13,544 nt of DNA from Dehalococcoidia bacterium (GTDB taxonomy: Bacteria > Chloroflexota > Dehalococcoidia > E44-bin15 > DAOWNJ01). Made by a program: the position numbers and the translations under genes. The stretch is from contig DAOWNJ010000013.1 in the NCBI GenBank assembly GCA_030642645.1, forward strand, positions 1 to 13,544, given 5' to 3'. Below, piece after piece: positions 6,657 through 13,112 of this stretch. Each line of letters opens with the position of its first letter. Position 1 is the stretch's first letter. Under the pieces are notes generated by a model. That model was given only the letters and a program-made list of their open reading frames with translations, did not search any database and had not been told where the DNA came from.

Positions 6657-7347
6657 AGGCCAGCTTCTCAAGCTAAAAGAGACAGTCCTTGACCTCCTCT
6701 ATCCCTCTTTTTGCATCGGATGCGGGAGAGAGGGGGAGCTTATTTGTTCATCCTGCCTTAAGTCCCTTCCTCGAATTGAGCCCCCGATCTGCCTTAAGTG
6801 CGGTAAGCCTATAGACAGGGGGAACCTGTGCCGGTTCTGTGAGGATGAGCCACCCAAGATAGATGGCATTCGCTCCCCCTTCCGTTTTGATGGTCTAGTG
6901 AAGGATGCTATCTACCAACTGAAGTATAAAAACCTCAAGGCCATCGCTCATCCTCTGGCCCAGCTTATGAGCGAATATCTGGAGGATAATCCCCTGCCTT
7001 CGGATGTTCTGGTTCCGGTGCCCCTTCACCAGCGGAGAATCCGGGAGCGGGGATACAACCAGTGCTCCCTTCTTGCCGGTGAGCTTGGAGGGCTCATCTC
7101 GCTCCCTGTGGTTAGCGATTCACTCGTCCGCAAGGTGAATACCCCTCCCCAGACGAGGATGAGCGCCGAGGAGAGGAAGAGGAATGTTAGCGGGGCATTC
7201 TCCTGCGGCGGGCGGTTGCGGGACAAGGCTGTCATCCTCATCGACGATGTCTCGACCACCGGGGCAACCCTTGAGTCCTGCGCCATTGCCCTGAAGGAGG
7301 CAGGGGCCCTCTCTGTGTGGGGGTTTGCCCTTGCAAGGGAGATATAG
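6646..7347 (+). CDS. comF: ComF-like amidophosphoribosyltransferase-family protein
   Basis: This is a 233-residue ComF/GntX-type protein. The N terminus has a multi-cysteine zinc-binding region (CIGCG, CSSC, CLKCGKP, CRFCED) and the C-terminal half is a type I phosphoribosyltransferase fold with the PRPP loop VILIDDVSTTGAT. In naturally transformable bacteria ComF is needed for DNA uptake, acting in the cytoplasm with the ComFA helicase; in many others its role is unclear. No other competence gene is present here, so a role in transformation is only a possibility. GTG at 6646 is favoured because AGGAGG lies at 6631-6636, nine bases upstream; a TTG at 6625 is open in frame but its AGGAGG is one base away, which is too close. 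The end abuts the next gene by one base. Confidence 0.88.
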   Translation: MSVRGQLLKLKETVLDLLYPSFCIGCGREGELICSSCLKSLPRIEPPICLKCGKPIDRGNLCRFCEDEPPKIDGIRSPFRFDGLVKDAIYQLKYKNLKAIAHPLAQLMSEYLEDNPLPSDVLVPVPLHQRRIRERGYNQCSLLAGELGGLISLPVVSDSLVRKVNTPPQTRMSAEERKRNVSGAFSCGGRLRDKAVILIDDVSTTGATLESCAIALKEAGALSVWGFALAREI

Positions 7348-7348
7348 G

Positions 7349-8452
7349 GTGGGGGTAACCCTTATAGTCTTTGTCGGGGGGATGGGTGGGAGCCCTGTCG
7401 AGGATATGGTGGCCGGGGCTCAAATGGCCATCGCCCTGGACACCATCGAGCGAGCCCAGGAGTCCGGGGCCTTCGAGCAGACGATCGTGGTAACTGACAT
7501 GGCTGAGCTCTCAGGCGAGCTTCAGGGAAAAGCCATCGTTGAGCGAAGCTGGGGGCCATTTCACTTCGGGGAAAAGCTTCGTGATGTCATTAGAAAATAC
7601 GATATAGAAAATCCCTTCTATGTTGGAGGAGGTGCTGTCCCCCTCCTCTCCTCCCGTGAGCTTCGCGCTATCGCTCAAATGCTCTCCTCCTCTGAGGATA
7701 TCGTCATCACCAACAATCTATACTCCTCGGACATCATCGCCTTCACCCCTGGAGGGGCGATAGATGCGATCAAGCTCCCGGCAACCGATAACATGATGGC
7801 TCAGCTCCTTAGAAGGGTCGGGCTTGAGGCCCAACCCCTCCCCAGGACCGCCTCGAATCTATTCGATGTCGACACACCGACCGACCTCGTCATCCTCAGC
7901 CTTCAACCAGGGGCCGGCCCCCGAAGCAGGGCCTACCTCGACTCCCTGAAGCTCGATAGCTCTCGCATGAGGGAGGCGACGAGTTTTTTAACCGACCCGA
8001 TGGCCCAGGTAGTGGTGGCTGGAAGGGTCGGGAGCTATATATGGTCGAGGCTTGAGGAGGATACAGCCTGTCGAATGCGCATCATCTCCGAGGAGAGGGG
8101 TATGCATGCTTGGGGGAGGGGGGAGGTCCGCTCCATTCTCGGCTTTTATCTCGAGGAGGTGGGGCCGGGGCGTTTCTTTCAATCTATAGCCCAGCTTGGT
8201 GATGCCGCCTTTATCGACACAAGGGTGATATTCGATCACCTGAGGCTCGATGCATCAAGGCGTGACCGATTCCTATCCGATATGGGAAGGCCTGAAGAGA
8301 TAGGGGACAGCCTTATTCGTGAGTTTACCGAGGCCCAAATGGAGGCCAGGATCCCGGTTATCCTTGGGGGGCATTCCCTTGTTGCCGGTGGCATGCTGGC
8401 CCTCATCGATGTCAGTTGGCTTGATGTTGACAAGCTTGGGTCGGTGATGTAG
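7349..8452 (+). CDS. Nucleotidyltransferase-like (GT-A fold) two-domain protein, function unknown
   Basis: This encodes 367 residues from a GTG at 7349, one base after the comF stop, with AAGGGAG at about 7335-7341 as ribosome site; an in-frame TTG at 7325 lies inside comF. The first ~190 residues resemble MobA/CofC-type nucleotidyltransferases: a first strand and glycine-rich loop (LIVFVGGMGGSP), an inner YVGGGAVPLLSS segment where such enzymes place the acceptor, and NLFDVDTPTDL, which matches the (D)xDTPxDL signature of CofC/MobA relatives. The lysine/arginine-rich start loop of true MobA is not obvious, so activity is uncertain. The C-terminal ~175 residues (MAQVVVAGRVGSYIWSRLEE, then ILGGHSLVAGGMLALIDVSW) form a second domain I cannot name. 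Tight packing with glyA and comF suggests co-transcription. Confidence 0.7.
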   Translation: MGVTLIVFVGGMGGSPVEDMVAGAQMAIALDTIERAQESGAFEQTIVVTDMAELSGELQGKAIVERSWGPFHFGEKLRDVIRKYDIENPFYVGGGAVPLLSSRELRAIAQMLSSSEDIVITNNLYSSDIIAFTPGGAIDAIKLPATDNMMAQLLRRVGLEAQPLPRTASNLFDVDTPTDLVILSLQPGAGPRSRAYLDSLKLDSSRMREATSFLTDPMAQVVVAGRVGSYIWSRLEEDTACRMRIISEERGMHAWGRGEVRSILGFYLEEVGPGRFFQSIAQLGDAAFIDTRVIFDHLRLDASRRDRFLSDMGRPEEIGDSLIREFTEAQMEARIPVILGGHSLVAGGMLALIDVSWLDVDKLGSVM

Positions 8453-8478
8453 ATTAGCCGTGGTCATGTGGAGGGTGT

Positions 8479-9729
8479 ATGCGCGCCTTGTGGCAGGTTG
8501 ATCCCGAGGTTTGTGCCATAATTCAGGGTGAGGAGGAGCGACAGAGAGGCAATATAAACCTCATCGCCGCCGAGAACTACGCATCAGGTGCCGTCATGGA
8601 GGCCCAGGGTTCGGTCCTCACCAATAAATATGCCGAGGGCTATCCGGGGAGGCGCTATTATGGGGGGTGCCAGAGGATCGACGAGGCGGAGAACCTCGCC
8701 AGGGAAAGGGTAAAAGAGCTCTTTAAGGCTGAGCATGCCAATGTCCAGCCCCATAGCGGAGCCCAGGCCAATATGGCGGTATATTTTGCCCTCCTGAAGC
8801 CCGGGGACAGGGTGATGGGGCTTAGTCTCCCTCACGGAGGGCACCTCACCCATGGAAGCCCGGTGAACTTCTCAGGGATTCTCTACCGGTTCATCCCCTA
8901 CGGGGTCACGAGGGAGAGCGAGTTTATCGATTATGACGAGGTGGAGCGCCTTGCCAGGGAAAACCACCCCAGGCTCATCATCGCCGGGGCAAGTGCCTAC
9001 CCGAGGGTGATCGATTTCGAGCGCTTTCGCCGCATCTCAGACCTTGTAGGGGCTTACCTCATGGTTGATATGGCCCACTTCGCCGGTCTGGTTGCCGCCG
9101 GCCTCTATCCCAGCCCGGTTCCATATGCTGATGTGGTTACATCCACCACCCACAAGACCCTCAGGGGGCCTCGCGGTGGGTTCATACTCTCAAGGAAAGA
9201 CCTCGCCTCCCGAATAGATAGCGCGGTATTCCCCGGGGTTCAGGGGGGGCCACTTGAGCATGTGATCGCTTCCAAGGCGGTTTCCTTTGGCGAGGCGATG
9301 AGGCCAGAGTTTATAAGCTATCAGCAGGCGGTTCTCGATAATGCAAAGCTACTGGCGAGTGAGCTTGAGAGGATGGGGCTGAGGATTGTCTCCGGGGGGA
9401 CTGACAGCCATCTCGTTCTTGCAGATGTCTCCGGGATGGGGATAACCGGGAGGGAGGCTGAGGAGGCCCTTGATGGGGTTGGCATCACCCTCAATCGAAA
9501 CACCATCCCATTCGACCCCCGCCCCCCACAGGTGGCAAGTGGCATCAGGCTGGGGACCCCTGCGGTGACCACCAGGGGGTTTGGCCCCGATGAGATAAGG
9601 CTTGTCGCTCGGCTCATCATGAGGGTTCTCTCCAATATCGGCGATATGGTTACCTTGGAGGGGGTGAGGCGGGAGGTCCAGGAGCTCACCAGCCGCTTCC
9701 CTGTCCCTGGGGTCGGGGATTGTTGTTGA
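8479..9729 (+). CDS. glyA: Serine hydroxymethyltransferase (GlyA)
   Basis: GlyA uses pyridoxal phosphate and tetrahydrofolate to convert serine to glycine and methylene-tetrahydrofolate, the main source of one-carbon units. The 416-residue length is standard. Signatures include NLIAAENYAS near 27-36, YAEGYPGRRYYGGC at 51-64, MVDMAHFAGLVAAG at 195-208 (cofactor Asp197 and His200) and TSTTHKTLRGPRGG with the Schiff-base lysine at 226. The ATG follows GGAGGG at 8469-8474. It ends 36 bases before rpsF, across a likely promoter. There is no sign of damage. Confidence 0.98.
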   Translation: MRALWQVDPEVCAIIQGEEERQRGNINLIAAENYASGAVMEAQGSVLTNKYAEGYPGRRYYGGCQRIDEAENLARERVKELFKAEHANVQPHSGAQANMAVYFALLKPGDRVMGLSLPHGGHLTHGSPVNFSGILYRFIPYGVTRESEFIDYDEVERLARENHPRLIIAGASAYPRVIDFERFRRISDLVGAYLMVDMAHFAGLVAAGLYPSPVPYADVVTSTTHKTLRGPRGGFILSRKDLASRIDSAVFPGVQGGPLEHVIASKAVSFGEAMRPEFISYQQAVLDNAKLLASELERMGLRIVSGGTDSHLVLADVSGMGITGREAEEALDGVGITLNRNTIPFDPRPPQVASGIRLGTPAVTTRGFGPDEIRLVARLIMRVLSNIGDMVTLEGVRREVQELTSRFPVPGVGDCC

Positions 9730-9742
9730 GCATATTAGAATG

Positions 9743-9748
9743 TATAAT
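9743..9748 (+). promoter_or_regulatory. Possible -10 element of the rpsF-ssb-rpsR operon
   Basis: A perfect TATAAT lies 17 bases before the rpsF start, inside the only gap between glyA and rpsF. The -35 position (about 9720-9725, TTGTTG) matches only the first three consensus bases. Predicted transcription would begin near 9755, leaving a very short leader, so the site is plausible but not strong; read-through from glyA is the alternative. Confidence 0.35.
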
Positions 9749-9765
9749 TAACGAGAGGTTTTAAA

Positions 9766-10053
9766 GTGCGTGATTATGAGCTTGTTTTTATCATAAGCCC
9801 TGAGGTCTCGGAGGAGGATATCCCCCAGACTGTAGAGAAGGTGAGCCAGTTTATCGCTGAGAGGGGTGGGTCTACTACTGTAGTCGACCATTGGGGGAGG
9901 AGGAAGCTCGCCTATCCTATAAAGCACTTCCTGGAGGGGAGTTATGTTTTAACCCAGTTTAGGCTTGACCCGCAACAGACTGTGGAGCTTGAAGCGAGTT
10001 TAGAGATCTCCGAGGATATCATTCGCCACTTGCTGGTTAGGGTAGGTGAATAG
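9766..10053 (+). CDS. rpsF: 30S ribosomal protein S6
   Basis: This 95-residue protein is S6, which binds the central domain of 16S rRNA together with S18. The opening RDYELVFIISPEVSEEDI and the central VDHWGRRKLAYPIKH are classic S6, and the end (LEISEDIIRHLLVRV) is the usual last strand. The start is GTG at 9766, with GAGAGG at 9753-9758 as ribosome site. It lacks the long acidic or glutamate tail found in some S6 proteins. It heads the conserved S6-SSB-S18 cluster. Confidence 0.97.
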   Translation: MRDYELVFIISPEVSEEDIPQTVEKVSQFIAERGGSTTVVDHWGRRKLAYPIKHFLEGSYVLTQFRLDPQQTVELEASLEISEDIIRHLLVRVGE

Positions 10054-10073
10054 AGGGAAAGGAGTCTCGGAAA

Positions 10074-10466
10074 ATGGCAAGCTTAAACAAGGTTATGATT
10101 ATAGGGAATGTGGGCACCGATCCTGAGATGAGATTCACCCCCAATGGGAACCCGGTGACCTCTTTTAGAATTGCCGTCTCGAGGACATATACCCCACCTG
10201 ATGGGGAGAGGAGGCAGGAGACGGAATGGTTCAGCGTAGTCACCTGGAACCGGCTGGCGGAGACATGTAACCAGTTCCTCTCAAAGGGGCAGCGGGCCTA
10301 TGTTGAGGGGAGGCTCCAGACCCGTAGCTGGGAGGGGCAGGATGGACAGAGAAGGTCAAGGGTGGAAATAGTTGCAAATAGGGTCCTCTTTCTCGACCGC
10401 CGGGCCACCGCTCCCCTTCCTGAGGAGATAGGTGAGGGGGTTGATCTTGAGGACGTCCCGTTCTAA
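10074..10466 (+). CDS. ssb: Single-stranded DNA-binding protein (SSB)
   Basis: SSB coats single-stranded DNA in replication, repair and recombination. The 130 residues hold one OB fold: LNKVMIIGNVGTDPEMRFTP at the start, TEWFSVVTWNRLAE in the middle and AYVEGRLQTRSWEGQDG after it. The protein ends in an acidic tip (DLEDVPF) that resembles the partner-docking DDDIPF tail. The linker between fold and tip is unusually short (about 15 residues, no Gly/Gln-rich stretch), making it smaller than the ~178-residue Escherichia coli protein. GAAAGGAG at 10057-10064 precedes the ATG. It lies between rpsF and rpsR as in many bacteria. Confidence 0.97.
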   Translation: MASLNKVMIIGNVGTDPEMRFTPNGNPVTSFRIAVSRTYTPPDGERRQETEWFSVVTWNRLAETCNQFLSKGQRAYVEGRLQTRSWEGQDGQRRSRVEIVANRVLFLDRRATAPLPEEIGEGVDLEDVPF

Positions 10467-10474
10467 GGAGGAGG

Positions 10475-10771
10475 ATGGCACCGCAAAGGAAAACGACAAA
10501 GAAGAGAGAGAGGAGACCAAGATATGTCCCCAGGCAGAGGGTCTGCTCCTTTTGTGCTGGGAAGGTTGAGGTTATCGATTATAAGGAGCCGGAGAAGCTG
10601 CGCCGTTTTATCTCTGGTTGGGGCAAGATCGAGCCCCGCCGCAGGACCGGAACCTGCGCCAGGCATCAGCGGGCCCTCGCCACGGCTGTGAAGAGGGCTC
10701 GACACCTCGCATTACTCCCCTATACCCCGGCTCACATCCGAAAGACCGGTGGCGTTGGGATGCAGGGCTAA
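10475..10771 (+). CDS. rpsR: 30S ribosomal protein S18 (zinc-binding form)
   Basis: S18 pairs with S6 on the 30S platform. The 98-residue protein has a basic N terminus (KKRERRPRY), then CSFC (C24 and C27) and C61-AR-H64, which together suit a zinc site as in the zinc-binding form of S18. The segment KLRRFISGWGKIEPRRRTGT and RALATAVKRARHLALLPY are diagnostic. A short C-terminal tail beyond the usual LPY end (about 15 residues, ending GGVGMQG) is longer than in many S18 proteins. AAGGAGGAGG directly precedes the ATG at 10475. No rplI follows, although it often does in other bacteria. Confidence 0.97.
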   Translation: MAPQRKTTKKRERRPRYVPRQRVCSFCAGKVEVIDYKEPEKLRRFISGWGKIEPRRRTGTCARHQRALATAVKRARHLALLPYTPAHIRKTGGVGMQG

Positions 10772-10784
10772 TTGAGGGTTTCTT

Positions 10785-10943
10785 TTGGCAAGGAAGAGTA
10801 AGGAGGCCCCAAAGAGGCCCCCCACAAAAAGACAGATATCAAGGCTTCAGAAGGAGAGGAGGAGGAGGCGCATTATCTTGGTCATCGGGATTTCTGTAAT
10901 TGCCATCATCATTGGACTGGTTATCTATGGGGTTTTGGTCTGA
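10785..10943 (+). CDS. 52-residue basic single-pass membrane protein, TTG start
   Basis: A TTG at 10785, with GAGGG at 10774-10778 six bases upstream, opens a 53-codon frame that fills the gap between rpsR and hom exactly and ends in TGA overlapping the hom ATG by one base (TGATG). The first 29 residues are strongly basic (MARKSKEAPKRPPTKRQ, then QKERRRRR) and the rest, residues 30-52, is one unbroken hydrophobic helix of Ile, Val, Leu and Gly. By the positive-inside rule the basic part stays in the cytoplasm. The shape recalls the N-terminal anchor of secreted foldases or thioredoxin-like proteins of Dehalococcoidia, but nothing follows the helix here, so it may be a cut-down relative or a small protein in its own right. 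That resemblance is from memory and uncertain; the gene itself is well supported by position and coding character. Confidence 0.7.
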   Translation: MARKSKEAPKRPPTKRQISRLQKERRRRRIILVIGISVIAIIIGLVIYGVLV

Positions 10944-12235
10944 TGGAAAAGGGGGTAAATATCGGGCTCATGGGCCTGGGGGTGATTGGTGGTGGGGTGG
11001 CAAAGGCTTTGATGGAGAAATCTGACATCATCTCTACCCAGGCGGGATGTCCCATAAGGATAAGGAGAATACTGGAACGCCGACGGGAGAGGGCAACTGT
11101 TGTAGGGGTGGATGCGACCCTCCTCACAGATGACCCTCGCCATATTATAGATGACCCCGAGGTCGATATAATCGTTGAGCTCCTCGGTGGTGAGTATCCG
11201 GCGCTTGATCTAATAAAGGAGGGGATAATTCGGGGAAAGAATGTGGTAACCGCAAACAAGGAGGTGATGGCAAAGCATGGCCCCCAGCTCCTTTCCCTCG
11301 CCGGGGATAACGGGGTTGATATACTCTTTGAGGCGAGCGTTGGTGGTGGTATTCCCCTCATCGCCCCATTCAAGTTTGACCTTGCCGCCAATGAAATCTC
11401 GGCGATATACGCAATAATCAATGGGACCACAAACTATATCCTGACAAGGATGGCGAGGGAGGGGGTTAGTTTCCATGAGGCCCTCTCTCACGCCCAGGGG
11501 CTTGGCTATGCCGAGGCGGACCCGAGAAACGATATAGAGGGGATCGATGCCGTCTATAAGCTTGCCATAATGGCGACCCTCGCCTTCCATACCGAGGTCG
11601 GACCCCAGGATATATATCATGAGGGCATCTCCCGTATCACATCGCTTGATTTCCGCTATGCTCAAGAGCTGGGATATCAAATAAAGCTCCTCGCCATTGC
11701 CAAGAGGAGTGGCGAGGCGATAGAGGTTCGTGTCCACCCGACATTCGTCCCCGAGGAATACCTCCTTGCCAAGGTGGACGGCGTTTACAATGCAGTGCAG
11801 GTGGAGGGTGATCTGGTGGGGAGGGTCCTATTCTATGGGGAGGGGGCTGGCCCCTCAGCGACCTCCAGTGCTGTCCTCAGCGATATAATGGAGCTTTGTC
11901 GGCGGATAAACCTTGGGGTAAAGGTGAGCCACGAGCTACACCTCGACCCGACCATGAGCATAAGGCCCGTCTCGGATATAGAGACGAGATACTATCTGAG
12001 GATGAGCGTTGCCGATCGCCCCGGGGTCCTTGCCCAGATAACAAGGATTCTGGGTGATAACCTCATCAGCATCTCATCGGTAATCCAGAAGGGGCAAAGC
12101 CCAAGCTCAAAGACAGCGGAGATCGTAATAATGACCCACCCCGCCAAAGAAGCGGCGATGATGAAGGCCATGGGTGAGATGGGGGAGCTGGATGTGGTGA
12201 GGGAGATCTCGAACCTCGTAAGGGTTGAGGGGTGA
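10943..12235 (+). CDS. hom: Homoserine dehydrogenase (Hom) with C-terminal ACT domain
   Basis: Hom reduces aspartate semialdehyde to homoserine with NAD(P)H, the branch point toward threonine, methionine and isoleucine. The 430-residue length fits the single-function, ACT-containing form. The nucleotide-binding loop is GLGVIGGG near 11-18; VTANKEVMAKHG, FEASVGGGIPLI and GTTNYILTRM follow, and the catalytic region contains YAEADPRNDIEGIDAVYKLA. From about residue 350 an ACT domain (RMSVADRPGVLAQITRIL, ISISSVIQKG) probably senses threonine for feedback control, as known for this family. The ATG overlaps the stop of the small membrane-protein gene and has no strong ribosome site of its own, so coupled reinitiation is likely. 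thrC is the next native gene downstream, but a foreign-looking gene separates the two. Confidence 0.97.
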   Translation: MEKGVNIGLMGLGVIGGGVAKALMEKSDIISTQAGCPIRIRRILERRRERATVVGVDATLLTDDPRHIIDDPEVDIIVELLGGEYPALDLIKEGIIRGKNVVTANKEVMAKHGPQLLSLAGDNGVDILFEASVGGGIPLIAPFKFDLAANEISAIYAIINGTTNYILTRMAREGVSFHEALSHAQGLGYAEADPRNDIEGIDAVYKLAIMATLAFHTEVGPQDIYHEGISRITSLDFRYAQELGYQIKLLAIAKRSGEAIEVRVHPTFVPEEYLLAKVDGVYNAVQVEGDLVGRVLFYGEGAGPSATSSAVLSDIMELCRRINLGVKVSHELHLDPTMSIRPVSDIETRYYLRMSVADRPGVLAQITRILGDNLISISSVIQKGQSPSSKTAEIVIMTHPAKEAAMMKAMGEMGELDVVREISNLVRVEG

Positions 12236-12236
12236 A

Positions 12237-12242
12237 AGGCTG
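12237..12242 (+). repeat. Left copy of a 6-bp direct repeat (AGGCTG) around the nuclease gene
   Basis: AGGCTG occurs just after the hom stop and again at 13100-13105, just before the thrC start. Between them lies the foreign-looking nuclease gene with its promoter. If the insert and one copy are removed, hom and thrC would lie 18 bases apart with AGGAG before the thrC GTG, a sensible native junction. Six bases can match by chance, so this is only suggestive. Confidence 0.3.
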
Positions 12243-12250
12243 TATCCAAA

Positions 12251-12279
12251 GTTACATGTATCCGCATCGGGGATATAAT
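12251..12279 (+). promoter_or_regulatory. Promoter of the nuclease-like gene
   Basis: GTTACA (12251-12256) matches the -35 consensus at four of six bases and TATAAT (12274-12279) is a perfect -10, separated by 17 bases. Transcription would begin near 12286, 16 bases before the GGAGGAG ribosome site at 12302-12308. A 7-base direct repeat TGTATCC occurs at 12241-12247 and 12257-12263, around the -35. Confidence 0.55.
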
Positions 12280-12301
12280 CAAGCTGTTTGAAATCGTTGC
12301 T

Positions 12302-12308
12302 GGAGGAG
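12302..12308 (+). promoter_or_regulatory. Shine-Dalgarno pointing to an ATA codon at 12313
   Basis: GGAGGAG is a strong ribosome site. The only codon at normal spacing in the open downstream frame is ATA at 12313, not ATG, GTG or TTG. This site decides where translation would have begun, and suggests that the start codon has mutated from ATG or that ATA is used. Confidence 0.6.
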
Positions 12309-12312
12309 AGCT

Positions 12313-13110
12313 ATAGAGTTCAAAAAAATCTTTCGTGAGGAACGTCACTACTGTAACCATCTCTTTCGCCTTCTCAGCTATAAGAAAGAGGATGGGGGCA
12401 AAGATAGTGGTTTGGGCCGGTTTCTATCTTTAGCAAATTTGCCCATTGAAATCAACGTCAAAACGGTTTCTGCTGCTGAAGTGTATACCGAAGTTGCTGC
12501 TTTCCGCGACTTTTACCATTACCACCATAACCATCAAGAGTTTCTTGTAGCCTTATATGATGAATTCTTGCCAATAATACGGGAGCAATACGGCGGTAAA
12601 ATCGCCAAACCAAGGCCCATCCGTGATTTATTGCCACAGCTTCAAGGCAAGAACCCGAAAGACTTCTCGAGGTACCTGGCAGATACGAAAGACGACAAAC
12701 TATCGGAAGACGACAAACTATTCTATCGCGAGTTTTCAGCATTGTTCAACGCAAAGCCGGATTTTCTGCTGATTTGCGACGGGCTGATGGTCTGGCTAGA
12801 AGTGAAGTTTTGGGTTCCTTTCGATGGTAAGCAACTGCAGCGCACCCAAAACATTGCCGACTTGTGCAGCTCGGAATTATTTGCTCCAGTATTCGCCAAG
12901 CATCCCAACCGCGTTGTGAAAGTGGGAACTGAGCGCCATATCAAAGCCAAGCGCGACGGTGATTTTATTGACTGGGCTGATGTAGCCAAAATTGCCGAGG
13001 AATTGCTTCCGCATGGTAGTGACAACTACACTGCGCAAGCATTGAAAGTGCTTGTAGAAATGGATATAAAGAAGGCGAAGGCTACTGCTAGCCAAAGCGA
13101 GGCTGATTAG
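12313..13110 (+). CDS. PD-(D/E)xK nuclease-like protein with an apparent ATA start
   Basis: The frame is open from 12292 and natural protein begins at about 12313: (I)EFKKIFREERHYCNHLFRLL. Ribosome site and promoter geometry favour ATA 12313, giving 265 residues; the first ordinary start is TTG at 12412 (232 residues), which has no ribosome site and would drop 33 residues of conserved-looking sequence. The nuclease core is FNAKPDFLLICDG then WLEVKF: D at 12760-12762, E at 12799-12801 and K at 12805-12807 form PD-x(12)-ExK, with glutamines following (KQLQRTQN), as in many PD-(D/E)xK enzymes. No methylase or specificity subunit is nearby, so it is not a recognisable restriction system; DNA repair or defence roles are possible. 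Codons are A/T-ending (GAA, TTT, AAA) unlike hom and thrC, implying transfer. It may be silent if the start is dead. Confidence 0.65.
   Translation: MEFKKIFREERHYCNHLFRLLSYKKEDGGKDSGLGRFLSLANLPIEINVKTVSAAEVYTEVAAFRDFYHYHHNHQEFLVALYDEFLPIIREQYGGKIAKPRPIRDLLPQLQGKNPKDFSRYLADTKDDKLSEDDKLFYREFSALFNAKPDFLLICDGLMVWLEVKFWVPFDGKQLQRTQNIADLCSSELFAPVFAKHPNRVVKVGTERHIKAKRDGDFIDWADVAKIAEELLPHGSDNYTAQALKVLVEMDIKKAKATASQSEAD
12689..12724 (+). repeat. In-frame 18-bp imperfect tandem repeat
   Basis: Two adjacent 18-base units (12689-12706 and 12707-12724) share their first 15 bases, AAGACGACAAACTAT. In the nuclease frame they encode DDKLSE followed by DDKLFY. The duplication keeps the frame and lies in a charged linker before the catalytic core. 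Confidence 0.7.
13100..13105 (+). repeat. Right copy of the AGGCTG direct repeat
   Basis: This is the partner of 12237-12242. It lies within the last codons of the nuclease gene, eight bases before the thrC GTG, so the final residues and stop of the nuclease may come from the original hom-thrC spacer if this was an insertion. Confidence 0.3.
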
Positions 13111-13112
13111 GA

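Noticed and set aside
10921..11737. Antisense frames of 169 and 175 residues opposite hom
   Set aside because: Both lie fully within or across the start of a secure gene and show low-complexity, non-native composition.
12313..13110. A restriction-modification system
   Set aside because: A PD-(D/E)xK core is present, but no methyltransferase, specificity or helicase gene lies in the window.
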